A stretch of DNA of 64,000 nt from Rhodospirillales bacterium (lineage in GTDB: Bacteria > Pseudomonadota > Alphaproteobacteria > Rhodospirillales > JANQFP01), in the NCBI GenBank assembly GCA_028277795.1, contig JANQFP010000207.1:1-64000 (forward strand). The letters are read 5' to 3'. Position numbers and translations under genes: made by a program. Numbering within the stretch: position 1 is the first letter of the stretch; the number at the start of each line of letters is the position of its first letter. Below are positions 1 through 9,009 of this stretch, one piece after another. Below the pieces are notes generated by a model. That model searched no databases and was not told where the DNA came from. It saw only the letters and a program-made list of their open reading frames with translations.

Positions 1-490
1 AAGCTGCTTGGCAAGGGAACCCGCTGCGCGTTCCCGTTGCATCCCTCCGGCTTGTGGTGCGTCAAAGGCATTGAGCCAATGCCACCCCAGTAAAACGTAT
101 CGCCGTTTTAGATCACTCGCAGGGCTTGGAAATATCTATTTCCACCTGCACCGAACCTGAGACCAACCGTCCGCCGATTGGATACCGCCAGCGTTTCGCC
201 GCTGAACCACGACCAAGGATCGTCCTTGGATGCGAATCACCCCTCCCGGCGTACTGCAATATTCCAATCGCGTCCGACCGCACGAAGACCTAACAGGAGC
301 ATGACACGAAAACCTAATCCGGCGTCACGGTCAGGGCACTATCTAGTCTCCCTATTCGCTCCCGCCGATCAAATCCCAAGCACCGCGGCTCGGGGACAAC
401 ATTTAGTATTCGCATCCAGTGCTGCATCAAAGTATGGTATAAATATGTGATTCGTAAGCTTTCACAACCACGTAGGGGATATACTCTGCA
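1..490. other. Non-coding stretch before the defence operon
   Basis: No convincing gene is visible here; short open frames lack family resemblance and a ribosome-binding site. Two short inverted repeats lie near the left edge (separate entry), and a hairpin with arms GGGAAC/GTTCCC lies at about 14-35. Composition becomes AT-richer towards the methyltransferase gene. TATAAAT at 438-444 is a possible -10 element about 45 bases before its start codon, but no good -35 box is paired with it. AGGGG at 474-478 may serve as the ribosome-binding site, although its spacing is long. Confidence 0.4.
67..110. repeat. Two adjacent short perfect inverted repeats
   Basis: GGCATTG and CAATGCC (67-73 and 77-83) flank a 3-base spacer. 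TAAAACG and CGTTTTA (91-97 and 104-110) flank a 6-base spacer. They could be operators, recombinase sites or the end of an element to the left; nothing in the window decides between these. Confidence 0.4.
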
Positions 491-2239
491 ATGGCCTCGA
501 CCCCAGCACCGCAATCGGTCACGATCATGAGATCTCAGCCCTCGCTTCCCGGTCTTTGCCCGATTGAGGACGCTGTCACGCAGTTGGCGGCAGCAGGTGT
601 AGAGTCGCGGGGTGCCATATTCACGCGCCGAGAGGTCGTTGATTTCATCCTTGACCTCGCGGGCTACACGGCGGACCAACCCCTTCATACGATGCGTCTC
701 CTTGAGCCGTCATTCGGCGATGGCGATTTCCTTCTTCCCGCCGTTGAGCGCCTGCTTTCCGCTTACGAGTCTCACGCCCCAAATGCCGAGAAAAACGCAG
801 CCAATCATCTCGCTGACGCTGTCCGTGCGGTCGAACTGCACCGGTCCACCTTCGCCCGTACTCGGGAAAAGCTCCGCGACCTTCTTCATTCCAGAGGCAT
901 CTCCCACCGGCAAGCCGCTTTGCTCCTTGATCGCTGGATTTCCTGCGGAGACTACCTGCTTACATCCCTAACCGACGACTTCACACACGTGGTTGGCAAC
1001 CCGCCCTACGTGCGCCAGGAGTTGATACCCGATCCTCTCATCGACGAGTACCGGCAGCGCTTTCAGACCGTTTTTGATCGGGCAGACCTCTACATCCCCT
1101 TTATCGAAAAATCGCTCTCACACTTGGCTGACGGCGGCAAACTGTCCTTCATCTGCGCCGACCGGTGGATGAAGAACCGCTACGGCGGCCCCCTGCGCCG
1201 TTTCGTTGCCGAGGGTTTTCACCTCAAGCTCTATGTGGACATGGTCGATACGCCCGCTTTCCACGACGACGTCATCGCCTATCCGGCCATCTTCGTCATT
1301 GCCCGTGAGCGGCGCGGAGCAACCCGGATTGCTCACCGCCCAGACATCGATGCACACGCACTGTCCAACCTTGCTTCTGACCTTCTGTCCGAAAGGCCTG
1401 TTGCCACTGGCGGACTCGTCAAGGAGCTCTCTAACGTCGCGCATGGCTCCGCGCCCTGGATACTTGAATCAAGCGACCAGATTGCGTTGGTACGCCGTCT
1501 AGAAGCGTCGTTTCCAGCTATCGAGGAAGCCGGATGTACCGTAGGGATCGGAGTCGCAACCGGGGCCGACAAGGCCTTTATCGGCCCCTATGACCAACTC
1601 GACGTTGAGCCTGATCGTAAGCTGCCCATCGTGATGACTCGCGATATCGTCTCTGGCGAAGTCCGATGGCGTGGGTTCGGTATCGTCAATCCCTTTGCCG
1701 CCGATAACGGGCTTGTCGATCTCAACGCCTACCCGAAGCTCAAGCGCTACCTCGAAGCCCGAATAGAACAGATCGCCAAGCGCCACATCGCACAGAAGTC
1801 CCCGGCGAACTGGTATCGCACGATTGATCGCATTCACCCCACCCTTGCCAAGAAACCCAAACTGCTCATTCCCGACATCAAGGGCGAGGCGCATATCGTC
1901 TACGAAGACGGGAGACTCTATCCCCATCACAACCTATACTTCATCACCTCCGATCAATGGGACTTGAAAGCCCTGCAAGCTGTCTTGATGTCGGGCATCG
2001 CCAGGTTGTTCGTGTCGGTCTATTCCACACAAATGCGCGGCGGCTACCTGCGCTTTCAAGCGCAATACCTGCGGCGTATCCGACTGCCCCGCTGGCAGGA
2101 CGTGACTGAAGAGATCAAGAGCGCTCTCGTTGGTGCGGCAGAACGCAGGGACACCACCGCCTGCAATGAAGCCGCATTCCGCCTATACGGCCTTTCAAAG
2201 GATGAGCGTGCCGCGCTCGGCGGGAACGGACAAACGTAA
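491..2239 (+). CDS. N6-adenine DNA methyltransferase of a type II R-M system
   Basis: This 582-residue protein is probably the protective methyltransferase of the restriction system completed by the next gene. An S-adenosylmethionine-binding motif (EPSFGDGDF) lies around residues 73-81. The catalytic adenine-specific motif NPPYVRQE starts at about residue 170. The C-terminal half, with stretches such as [14 protein letters not shown] and [17 protein letters not shown], resembles TaqI/Eco57I-type target-recognition regions. The length is near that of M.PaeR7I/M.XhoI relatives, so modification at CTCGAG is a reasonable inference from the partner endonuclease. The gene ends 10 bases before the endonuclease and is the first of a tightly packed defence operon. 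Codon use is less GC-rich than in the rest of the window. Confidence 0.88.
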   Translation: MASTPAPQSVTIMRSQPSLPGLCPIEDAVTQLAAAGVESRGAIFTRREVVDFILDLAGYTADQPLHTMRLLEPSFGDGDFLLPAVERLLSAYESHAPNAEKNAANHLADAVRAVELHRSTFARTREKLRDLLHSRGISHRQAALLLDRWISCGDYLLTSLTDDFTHVVGNPPYVRQELIPDPLIDEYRQRFQTVFDRADLYIPFIEKSLSHLADGGKLSFICADRWMKNRYGGPLRRFVAEGFHLKLYVDMVDTPAFHDDVIAYPAIFVIARERRGATRIAHRPDIDAHALSNLASDLLSERPVATGGLVKELSNVAHGSAPWILESSDQIALVRRLEASFPAIEEAGCTVGIGVATGADKAFIGPYDQLDVEPDRKLPIVMTRDIVSGEVRWRGFGIVNPFAADNGLVDLNAYPKLKRYLEARIEQIAKRHIAQKSPANWYRTIDRIHPTLAKKPKLLIPDIKGEAHIVYEDGRLYPHHNLYFITSDQWDLKALQAVLMSGIARLFVSVYSTQMRGGYLRFQAQYLRRIRLPRWQDVTEEIKSALVGAAERRDTTACNEAAFRLYGLSKDERAALGGNGQT

Positions 2240-2249
2240 GAACGAACAC

Positions 2250-2987
2250 ATGGCAATAGATCTGTCAGACTACGAACGAAAAGCACACGAGGCGGTGCAG
2301 GCCTTCTGGGGAAATCGCGAGCAGGCGCGGCAAAAACAGATTGAGTCCGGCAGTGTCGACCAGGGGGAACGCGCTGGCGTCACGGCGGGCAAGAACATGG
2401 ACGGCTTCGTTGCCCTTGTGATGGATATCGTCCGCGCCAATGGTCTTGACCGTGCCGCCATCCACCGCCAGCGCCGCGTCGTCACATTACCGGGCTATTT
2501 CCGGCCTACCAAGCTATGGGATTTGCTGGTCATCAATGAGGGCCGCTTGGTCGCGGCGCTTGAGTTCAAGAGCCAGGTTGGTCCGTCATTCGGCAACAAT
2601 TTCAACAACCGGACTGAAGAAGCAATCGGCACGGCCCACGATCTCTGGACAGCATATCGGGAAGGGGCCTTTGGCGAGCAATCCCGTCCGTTTGTGGGTT
2701 GGATGATGCTCCTAGAGGATGCCCCGAAATCGCGTTCGCCTGTCCGGGACGTGTCGCCTCATTTTCCGGTATTCGCCGAGTTTGAAGGTGCGTCTTATGC
2801 TGAACGGTACAACATCCTGTGCCGAAAGCTCGTGCAGGAACAGCTCTACACTGCGGCGTCAGTCATCGTGTCACCTCGCACAGCGGCTGTTGATGGGCGT
2901 TATGCCGAACTCAGCGACATGACCGGCCTGCGGACGTTCGTAAGCGGTCTGGCTGGGCATGTTGCGGCGGAGGCGGCGCGATCATGA
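2250..2987 (+). CDS. PaeR7I/XhoI-like type II restriction endonuclease
   Basis: This 245-residue protein matches the PaeR7I family in length and in landmarks: an N-terminal segment rich in NREQARQKQ, then WDLLV followed by AALEFKSQ, which gives a PD-(D/E)xK-type active site (D91, E105, K107). Family members cut CTCGAG, so that specificity is inferred. The start chosen is the ATG 10 bases after the methyltransferase stop; the open frame extends upstream, but only inside the methyltransferase gene. The 3' end overlaps the ATG of a 22-codon ORF that leads into hamA, suggesting that restriction and Hachiman genes are translated from one message. Confidence 0.87.
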   Translation: MAIDLSDYERKAHEAVQAFWGNREQARQKQIESGSVDQGERAGVTAGKNMDGFVALVMDIVRANGLDRAAIHRQRRVVTLPGYFRPTKLWDLLVINEGRLVAALEFKSQVGPSFGNNFNNRTEEAIGTAHDLWTAYREGAFGEQSRPFVGWMMLLEDAPKSRSPVRDVSPHFPVFAEFEGASYAERYNILCRKLVQEQLYTAASVIVSPRTAAVDGRYAELSDMTGLRTFVSGLAGHVAAEAARS

Positions 2988-3052
2988 AAGTGCTGGTAGC
3001 AACGCTGTGTCCGACATCAACTCTTTTGCTGAATGGCAAAATGGGGGGATGA
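2984..3052 (+). CDS. Tiny 22-residue bridging ORF between R-M and Hachiman genes
   Basis: The ATG overlaps the endonuclease stop (ATGA), and the TGA directly abuts the GTG start of hamA (TGAGTG). The 22-residue product begins MKVLVAT. Such junctions usually support translational coupling, so the ORF may pass ribosomes from the endonuclease to hamA rather than make a functional peptide. It could also be the remnant of a longer protein, because MKVLVAT-type starts occur in unrelated small proteins. No ribosome-binding site of its own is seen, only that of the preceding coding region. Confidence 0.4.
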   Translation: MKVLVATLCPTSTLLLNGKMGG

Positions 3053-4066
3053 GTGGCAGGCGATGGACCAGAGCCAGCTCTGAAAAGCTCGACCGGTGCA
3101 GAGGAGCCGCCGGATGAATTTGATCTGGACGAGGCTCTACGCGGCGCGCTGCGTCGCGGTGCCTCCCAAATCAGCACCCACCTAATCTGCCTCGAACGTG
3201 ATATCGCGGTCGGGGAAACACGCACTCGACTTCACTGCTATTTCCTACCCCTCGACGCGCAGGGCCGTGTGCGGGTCAAGCCTCTCGCTGATTATCTTCT
3301 CGACCAGATCATCGACTATGCCATTCCACGGCCTACAATCGAGGAGGCCTACAAGAAAGCCGACGAAACCGGCTCTATGGCGGCCATCTCCCATCTCCAT
3401 GAGCGGGCGCGCGGGCTCTTCACGGGACTCGCAAAAAGCGGTGAAGGTGGTGAGCTCCTGTTATTCGCTATGGCAGAAGCCGTATTCGGCATCACGCAGA
3501 TCATCTGCAAAATGACGCTCAAGACATCAACCTCCATGCATTATCACGGAGCCGACGGGGTTTACGCAGAGGCTCGGGACGACGGCGGACTGAATCTATA
3601 TTGGGGCGAATCCAAGATCTATGGCGATGCGTCCGCTGCGATCAGAAATTGCCTTGAATCGCTTGCACCCTTCCTCCGCGACCCCGAGGGTAGTGACGCG
3701 ACACGCAGCCAAGATATTCTTCTTGTCAATGAGTTCGCCAATTTCACCGACGAGCGACTGATCGCGGCGCTTAAGCGCTTTCTCGATCCGAATGACCCCT
3801 CCTCTTTGGAGCTTCGACACTGTGGCTTCGCGCTATCGGCGTTCGACTCGGAAGCCTATCCGGCTGCCGACGTTGAAGGTAAGGCCACAGAAATCGCCGA
3901 AGCGATTACTGCCGAGCTTGCAACATGGGTGGGTGTTGCGAACCACCGCATCGGTCATGAAGAACTGGAGAATTTCGACATTCACTTCATTTGTGTGCCG
4001 CTCCCGTCTGCGCAGGAGTTCCGCGCTTATTTCCTGAAGATTCTGGGGGTGCGTGATGACGCTTGA
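3053..4066 (+). CDS. hamA: HamA, DUF1837 nuclease subunit of Hachiman
   Basis: HamA is the effector nuclease of Hachiman and is held in check by the HamB helicase until foreign or damaged DNA is sensed. This 337-residue protein has the DUF1837 layout. The segment NLYWGESKIYGD (about residues 182-193) supplies an E-x-K pair (E186, K188) of the PD-(D/E)xK kind, and EFANFTDERL and the acidic C-terminal half fit the family. GTG at 3053 is the start because an in-frame TGA lies immediately upstream; GGGGGG at 3043-3048 can act as ribosome-binding site. The 3' end overlaps hamB by 14 bases. The arrangement hamA-hamB is the diagnostic gene order of the system. Confidence 0.85.
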   Translation: MAGDGPEPALKSSTGAEEPPDEFDLDEALRGALRRGASQISTHLICLERDIAVGETRTRLHCYFLPLDAQGRVRVKPLADYLLDQIIDYAIPRPTIEEAYKKADETGSMAAISHLHERARGLFTGLAKSGEGGELLLFAMAEAVFGITQIICKMTLKTSTSMHYHGADGVYAEARDDGGLNLYWGESKIYGDASAAIRNCLESLAPFLRDPEGSDATRSQDILLVNEFANFTDERLIAALKRFLDPNDPSSLELRHCGFALSAFDSEAYPAADVEGKATEIAEAITAELATWVGVANHRIGHEELENFDIHFICVPLPSAQEFRAYFLKILGVRDDA

Positions 4067-6644
4067 AGAGCTCCAATCCTGGATCATGTCGTCCGACGGC
4101 TTGGCCGGCGAGCTTCGCATGCTTTCACGCCTGGTTGCGGCAAAGAGCATCGGAGGGCTTTCCGTTCAAGGCGGTGATCTCGTTGAGCATCGACCCGATT
4201 GGTCCCGCCTTCTGTTTGCCGGCAGCATCCTTTCAGCGTCTGAATCCCCGACAGCAAATGAAGCAGCACTGACCGTCGCCCAGGCCGGGCTGTTGCACTC
4301 GGCTGATCAGCGTATCTCCGAAGCCAGCGCCACCGTTCTGACACAACTCGCCAATCATCGCGCCGTCCGTCTCGCCATCGATCGTGAGCACCTTGCACCG
4401 GATTTCGATGAGCGGATTGGGGTCTCCGAACAGATGTTGTTGACGCGGCGAGAGCTTGAGCATTCCGTCTTCCCCATAACGGGGCATGCAATCACCGCGA
4501 ATAGATTCCAGAAGCGGTTCTGGGATGAGCTTCGTTCGGCGGCTTGGGTGTCGGCATCGGCGCCTACCGCCTCTGGGAAAACCTATTTGGTGCTTCAGTG
4601 GCTTCTCAACGAATTTGCTGCAAATCATGCTACGTTGGCCGTTTTTCTTGCGCCGACGCGTGCGCTTGTTGGTGAGATCGAACGCCAGTTGCTTGAATTA
4701 TGTGCGGACTACGAGATTGGCGGACTGCGCGTTGCGTCATTGCCCCTGTCTGCGCTTGGTGACCGTTCCCGGCCTACAATCCTGGTGTTCACGCAGGAAC
4801 GGCTGCACGTTTTCCTCAACGCAATTGGGGATGCACTGCCCATCGATATTACTGTCGTCGACGAGGTCCATAAGATTGGCGACGGTCTGCGCGGTGTCAT
4901 CCTTCAGGATGCGATCGAACGCATCGCTAGAGCGAATTCTGGCGGACGGCTCGTTTTCCTGAGCCCGATGACAGATAACCCCGAGGCATTGATTGAAGAT
5001 GCCCCGGAGGGCTTGGCCGCTGCTGTCGTCCCCAATGAGATAGCTACAGTCACACAGAACCTCATTCTCGCCGAGCAGATGCCGCGCCACTCAGACAAAT
5101 GGCAGTTGCGTCTCCGCCATAACGGGGAAAGCGAACCACTCGGTGTCCTTGCCCTCCACGCCAAGCCTGATACCCAGATTAAACGGCTTTCATTTGTCGC
5201 GCTTGCGATTGGTCGCGATCAGACCGGCACACTCATCTATGCAAACGGCGCAGCCGATGCCGAGAAAATCGCCTGGCAAATTCACGATGGCCTTGGCAAG
5301 CCAGTAGGCGATGTGGATCAGGAACTAAAGGACCTCTCCGAATTCGCCCGCGATACCGTCCATCCGGATTTTCAGCTTGTCGAGCTCGTTCGCCGTGGTG
5401 TTGCGTTTCACTATGGGAATATGCCGACATTGCTGCGCTCTGAAATCGAACGTTTGTTTACAGAGGGCAAGATCCGATTCCTCGTATGTACTTCAACACT
5501 CGTAGAGGGGGTCAATTTAGCGTGCCGCACTATCGTGGTAAGGGGGCCGAAAAAGGGCCAAAGGACACCAATGAACGCCCACGACTTTTGGAACCTGGCA
5601 GGACGGGCAGGACGATGGGGCCAAGACTTCAGTGGCAACATCGTCTGCGTTGATGTCAACAGGCCGTCGCTTTGGCCACACGGTGTTCCGGAACGCGCCC
5701 GCTACCCGATAAACCGTGAAACGGACGTTGTGCTCAGACGCCGCGAGCCGATGCTAGACTACCTTGATGCGCGAAGAGAGATGGAGCCGTCCGCGTTGGA
5801 TCCGTCGCTCGAGCAGGTCGCTGCCTATTTGCTGGCATGGCGTGCTCGCGAAGGAACGTTCCTGAGTGCGCCGACCGCTAGCCGCCTCTCCGAAGAGTAC
5901 GCTCGGGAGTTGGACGACCGGTTGGGAGCGCTTCTAGGCCATGTTGAGGTTCCCGCCGCGATAATCTCGCGTCACCCCGGTGTCAGCGCTACCGCCCTGC
6001 AATCATTGCTAACCTACTTTCGGCGTCGAACGGGGTCTGTTGAAGAACTGCTGCCATCAACGCCTGAAAGTGATGATGCCTACTCCCGTTTGATTGCCAT
6101 TTTTCATCGCATCAACAGAAACCTGTATCCTGCTTTCTTTCCCAGCGGTGCAGTTCCGATCCACGCTCTAGTGACAATCGAATGGATGCGGGGCTTGCCG
6201 CTGGGCCAGATTATCCGCCGCCGCATAACTTATCTCGACGAACATGATCGTCACTACAATCTCGCCGCCGTTATCAGGGACACGATGCGGGATGTTGAAG
6301 AGGTTGCCCGTTTTCGCGCTCCCAAGTATTTGTCAGCCTATCTTGATATTCTCAAGCATCATCTCGATGAGATAGGTCAGCCTGAGCTGTTCCCCGAAGG
6401 ACTGCGATTCGATCTTTTTCTTGAGTTCGGCGTAGCTACTGACACGCTCCTTTCTCTCATTGGCCTAGGCTTATCCAGGACTACATCTGTCGCGATCAAT
6501 GAATTTCTCGCTGATGACGGAATGAGCGAAGACGCTGTTTTTCAGTGGCTTCAAACGCGGCGCTGGGAGCGATTGGACATTCCGAAAGTGGTTATTCGCG
6601 AACTCGACAGCCTGCTTGAGCGCCGTTCGCACTTGGTGGCTTGA
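4053..6644 (+). CDS. hamB: HamB, superfamily 2 helicase of Hachiman
   Basis: This 863-residue ATP-dependent helicase should form a complex with HamA and scan DNA. Motif I (PTASGKT) is at about residue 170, motif Ia (APTRALVGEI) follows, and motif II (DEVHKIGDG) is at about residue 268. Later, the segment with FLVCTSTLVEGVNLACR and the arginine-rich NLAGRAGRWGQ give motifs V and VI, so both RecA lobes are intact. The first 150 residues and the last 300 are not standard helicase core and fit the long HamB type. The start may be GTG 4053 or ATG 4056. No gene follows in the same direction, so this is the operon end. Confidence 0.88.
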   Translation: MMTLEELQSWIMSSDGLAGELRMLSRLVAAKSIGGLSVQGGDLVEHRPDWSRLLFAGSILSASESPTANEAALTVAQAGLLHSADQRISEASATVLTQLANHRAVRLAIDREHLAPDFDERIGVSEQMLLTRRELEHSVFPITGHAITANRFQKRFWDELRSAAWVSASAPTASGKTYLVLQWLLNEFAANHATLAVFLAPTRALVGEIERQLLELCADYEIGGLRVASLPLSALGDRSRPTILVFTQERLHVFLNAIGDALPIDITVVDEVHKIGDGLRGVILQDAIERIARANSGGRLVFLSPMTDNPEALIEDAPEGLAAAVVPNEIATVTQNLILAEQMPRHSDKWQLRLRHNGESEPLGVLALHAKPDTQIKRLSFVALAIGRDQTGTLIYANGAADAEKIAWQIHDGLGKPVGDVDQELKDLSEFARDTVHPDFQLVELVRRGVAFHYGNMPTLLRSEIERLFTEGKIRFLVCTSTLVEGVNLACRTIVVRGPKKGQRTPMNAHDFWNLAGRAGRWGQDFSGNIVCVDVNRPSLWPHGVPERARYPINRETDVVLRRREPMLDYLDARREMEPSALDPSLEQVAAYLLAWRAREGTFLSAPTASRLSEEYARELDDRLGALLGHVEVPAAIISRHPGVSATALQSLLTYFRRRTGSVEELLPSTPESDDAYSRLIAIFHRINRNLYPAFFPSGAVPIHALVTIEWMRGLPLGQIIRRRITYLDEHDRHYNLAAVIRDTMRDVEEVARFRAPKYLSAYLDILKHHLDEIGQPELFPEGLRFDLFLEFGVATDTLLSLIGLGLSRTTSVAINEFLADDGMSEDAVFQWLQTRRWERLDIPKVVIRELDSLLERRSHLVA

Positions 6645-6687
6645 TTGAGGCGGAGCGTGACATAGTTGAGCAAACCGCACCCGGAAA

Positions 6688-6714
6688 CCTTTGGCGCTCT
6701 GCCTGCGCCAAAGG
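6688..6714. repeat. Perfect 10-bp hairpin downstream of hamB
   Basis: CCTTTGGCGC and its exact complement GCGCCAAAGG flank a 7-base loop, starting 44 bases after the hamB stop. The stem is strong enough to stabilise an mRNA 3' end or pause polymerase, but no T-run follows on either strand, so it is not a canonical intrinsic terminator. Confidence 0.5.
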
Positions 6715-6800
6715 CTCCGGCTGACCAAGCTCTCGTGAATCGAACCCCGTTAAGCTCGCGATTCGGCCATCCGGTCTCAATTCCTAGCGCGCATAGAAGG

Positions 6801-6906
6801 TGGGCCCGACGGCAGGACTTGAACCTGCGACCTCCCCGCCATACTCTCGTGTGTCCGCACGATTTCTATAGCCAACGGGGGCTCTGTCCAACTGAGCTAC
6901 GTCGGG
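6801..6906 (-). tRNA. tRNA-like gene with greatly enlarged anticodon loop
   Basis: Read on the minus strand, 6906-6900 (CCCGACG) pairs perfectly with 6811-6805. It is followed by TA, a D arm with stem GCTC/GAGC and loop AGTTGGACA, and later a T arm with stem GCAGG/CCTGC and loop TTCAAGT. A discriminator C and an encoded CCA complete the 3' end. The anticodon stem can be CCCGT/GCGGG or CCCCG/CGGGG. The loop between its arms is 35-37 bases instead of 7, and can itself fold (TCGTG/CACGA). The anticodon therefore cannot be read. It may be an intron-bearing tRNA, a decayed tRNA, or an element-borne tRNA mimic used for integration. C1-G72 is a bacterial tRNA-Pro trait but proves nothing here. Confidence 0.55.
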
Positions 6907-6965
6907 GCTATTCCCTCTCAATCGCCACCTGCCCACGAGGTGCTGCAGCCTCGGCGGCACCTGTA

Positions 6966-7427
6966 TCATGAGTCGGCGTCCTCCACCCGTAGGGCCTCGT
7001 TGTATCGAATGTCCCGCCGGGCAAGTCGTTCGAGTTGCGTACGCAAGCTGGACAGGTCGTGATAATAGCGGACCGTCCCGTCGTTCTGCCGCTCGCGCAC
7101 TTGTCGCAGTAACCCCCGCTTGCGCAGGCGGCTCAGGCACCGCTGAACCGATCGTTCTGAGACCCCCATCCGCTTCGCTATCGTTTGTGGTTGCAGGTAG
7201 GGCAGTCGATCTTCGTACCACCACGCCTGATTGAGGTTGGCGATGACCACGATGTCCGTGGGGCTGAGTTTCAGGAGGTGCTGCCACCTCAGTAGGACGT
7301 CGGGGAAGATCTGATAACCCGCCTTGACGGCGTCGCCCCATTTGGCATCGGGCTCGGATTCCGGCGCAGATTGAGCGTTCGATTCCAATTCGTGATCGCT
7401 AGCGTGCCGCATCATGTGTTGGTTCAT
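6966..7427 (-). CDS. Helix-turn-helix protein of the mobile region
   Basis: This protein of about 153 residues has a clear winged helix-turn-helix in its middle (PQTIAKRMGVSERSVQRCLSRLRKRGLL). It is preceded by KLSPTDIVVIANLN, a layout seen in small plasmid and integrative-element proteins involved in replication initiation or regulation. The ATG at 7427 was chosen; another frame-compatible start lies 24 bases upstream and two ATGs lie just inside. It is transcribed away from the hairpin-rich leader of the antirestriction gene, so the two genes probably share a divergent control region. It could regulate that region; a replication role is less supported because no iterons are visible. Confidence 0.65.
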   Translation of the reverse strand: MNQHMMRHASDHELESNAQSAPESEPDAKWGDAVKAGYQIFPDVLLRWQHLLKLSPTDIVVIANLNQAWWYEDRLPYLQPQTIAKRMGVSERSVQRCLSRLRKRGLLRQVRERQNDGTVRYYHDLSSLRTQLERLARRDIRYNEALRVEDADS

Positions 7428-7836
7428 AAGCTTTTTCGCAGAAGCGAGCAAGACTTCGTCTGCTTAGGGTGACATTTTTGTCGTCCTTTTTTGCCCATCA
7501 GGGCGCATCCGGCTCCGCCGGACCGGGCTCTACTCGCTCCGCTCCCCGAGCCCCTTCGGGTCTCGGCCCTCCGGTAACGATCCCTCGCGCGAAATGATAT
7601 CGCCAGCCTTCGGCTGAAGTTTTCCATGTCTTTTCGGGACCCCTGACGGGTCCCCGCCGTCAAGGCCAAGCCCTTCGGGCGTCCCCGGCCGGTGTCCCCG
7701 GCCTTCCGCACTCCGTTTGTGCAGGCCGGGTGATCCGCCTCCGGCCTGGGCCGGCCTGTGACGGCTTCACCTCCGCTCATTGCCGCTCGGGCTAGCGGGG
7801 TTGCATGCGCAACCCCCTACCCAAAGGAGAAAGGCA
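7428..7836. other. Hairpin-rich leader before the antirestriction gene
   Basis: No gene is supported here. The stretch is full of short GC hairpins (for example around CGGCTCCGCCGG, AGCCCCTTCGGG, GGACCCCTGACGGGTCC and GCCCTTCGGGC). It ends with an 8-bp inverted repeat just before the ribosome-binding site of the antirestriction gene. Similar structured stretches occur in leading regions of conjugative elements. Confidence 0.45.
7797..7816. promoter_or_regulatory. Inverted repeat upstream of the antirestriction gene
   Basis: GGGGTTGC and GCAACCCC flank the 4-base core ATGC, 20 bases before the start codon. As DNA it could be an operator; as RNA it would form a stem directly 5' of the AAGGAGA ribosome-binding site; on single-stranded transferred DNA it could form a duplex promoter-like hairpin. 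The sequence alone does not decide. Confidence 0.4.
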
Positions 7837-8736
7837 ATGAAAGCAGATGTTTACACCCGTATTACCTCCAAGATCGTCGCCGATCTTGAGCACGGCGTCC
7901 GGCCTTGGATGAAACCATGGAACGCCGAGCACGCCGCCGGACGCATCACCCGCCCGCTGCGCTTCAATGGCCAGCCCTATGCCGGCATCAACGTGCTGAT
8001 GCTTTGGGCCGCCGCCGAAGAGCGGGGCTTTGCTGCGCCGATCTGGATCACGTACCGCCAAGCCAAGGAGCTTGGCGCGCACGTGCGCAAGGGCGAGAAA
8101 GGCGAACTTGTCGTTTACGCCAATACTATCACCCGCACCGAAACCGACGCCGATACCGGCGAGGAGACCGAGCAGGCCATCCCCTTTATGAAGGGCTACA
8201 CGGTGTTCAACGTCGAGCAGGTGGAAGGCTTGCCCGCCCACTATTACGCTGTCGCCGAGCCCCGCATCGATCCGGTGGAACGGATCGAGGGTGCCGAAAC
8301 CTTCTTTGCCGCCGCCCCCGCCGATATCCGTCACGGTGGTAACCGGGCTTACTACGCCGCCGCCGCTGACCATGTGCAGATGCCGCCCTTCGTGGCCTTC
8401 CGCGACGCGGAGAGCTACTACGCGACGCTCGCGCACGAGATGACCCATTGGACGCGTCATCCGTCGCGTCTCGACCGGGATTTCGGACGCAAACGCTGGG
8501 GCGATGAAGGTTACGCGATGGAGGAGCTTGTCGCAGAACTCGGCGCGGCATTTCTCTCCGCCGACTTGCACCTGACGCCCGAGATCCGGGGCGATCATTC
8601 CGCCTACATCGCTTCATGGCTGGAGGTTCTGAAGAACGACAAGAGAGCGATCTTCTCGGCCGCCGCCCATGCCCAGAAGGCCGCGGATTTTCTGCACAGA
8701 TTGCAGATTCCGCAGCGCGAGGCGGACGCGGCATGA
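7837..8736 (+). CDS. ArdC-type antirestriction protein
   Basis: This 299-residue protein has an N-terminal ssDNA-binding domain (VYTRITSKIVADLEHGVRPWMKPW... with the FNGQPYAGINVLML signature) and a C-terminal zincin-like metallopeptidase domain. The latter carries HEMTHW, giving H200-E201-x-x-H204, followed by the MEELVAELGAAFL helix that supplies the third ligand. ArdC-type proteins protect incoming conjugative DNA from host restriction. ATG 7837 follows a strong AAGGAGA site 6 bases upstream. It overlaps the next small gene by 4 bases. Its presence beside a relaxase supports a mobilisable element, and it contrasts with the restriction system carried on the same segment. Confidence 0.86.
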   Translation: MKADVYTRITSKIVADLEHGVRPWMKPWNAEHAAGRITRPLRFNGQPYAGINVLMLWAAAEERGFAAPIWITYRQAKELGAHVRKGEKGELVVYANTITRTETDADTGEETEQAIPFMKGYTVFNVEQVEGLPAHYYAVAEPRIDPVERIEGAETFFAAAPADIRHGGNRAYYAAAADHVQMPPFVAFRDAESYYATLAHEMTHWTRHPSRLDRDFGRKRWGDEGYAMEELVAELGAAFLSADLHLTPEIRGDHSAYIASWLEVLKNDKRAIFSAAAHAQKAADFLHRLQIPQREADAA

Positions 8737-8954
8737 GAACGCCCGACACCATCGTCATCGAGGGGCGCGCCTATAGCTGGCGCGCCATCCTCGCGATCCG
8801 GCGCGAACAGATTGAAGCATGGAAGGCGGCCCAACCCGGGCAGCCCGCTTTGTTCGAGGTCCGCCGCGACTCCCGCCCGCCGACACAGGCCAGAGCTGAC
8901 GGGCGCTACCGTGCGCCCTCGCTTCTCGACTGGCTGGCCGAGGAGGACGGTTGA
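8733..8954 (+). CDS. Small conserved protein coupled to the antirestriction gene
   Basis: This 73-residue protein starts at ATG 8733 inside the antirestriction stop (ATGA overlap), so the two are translationally coupled. It has an N-terminal strand-like part (DTIVIEGRAYSW), a helix (RAILAIRREQIEAWKAAQ) and the ending PSLLDWLAEEDG. Small proteins of this kind often follow ArdC homologues in alphaproteobacterial elements. No function is known and none is assigned. Confidence 0.6.
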   Translation: MRTPDTIVIEGRAYSWRAILAIRREQIEAWKAAQPGQPALFEVRRDSRPPTQARADGRYRAPSLLDWLAEEDG

Positions 8955-9009
8955 ACCGATGCGGACGCAAAAAATGGCGGTGGGCCGTCACCGGCCTACC
9001 GCCGTTCGC

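Noticed and set aside
178-450. 90-codon plus-strand frame near the left edge
   Set aside because: No ribosome-binding site, no family resemblance, and irregular composition.
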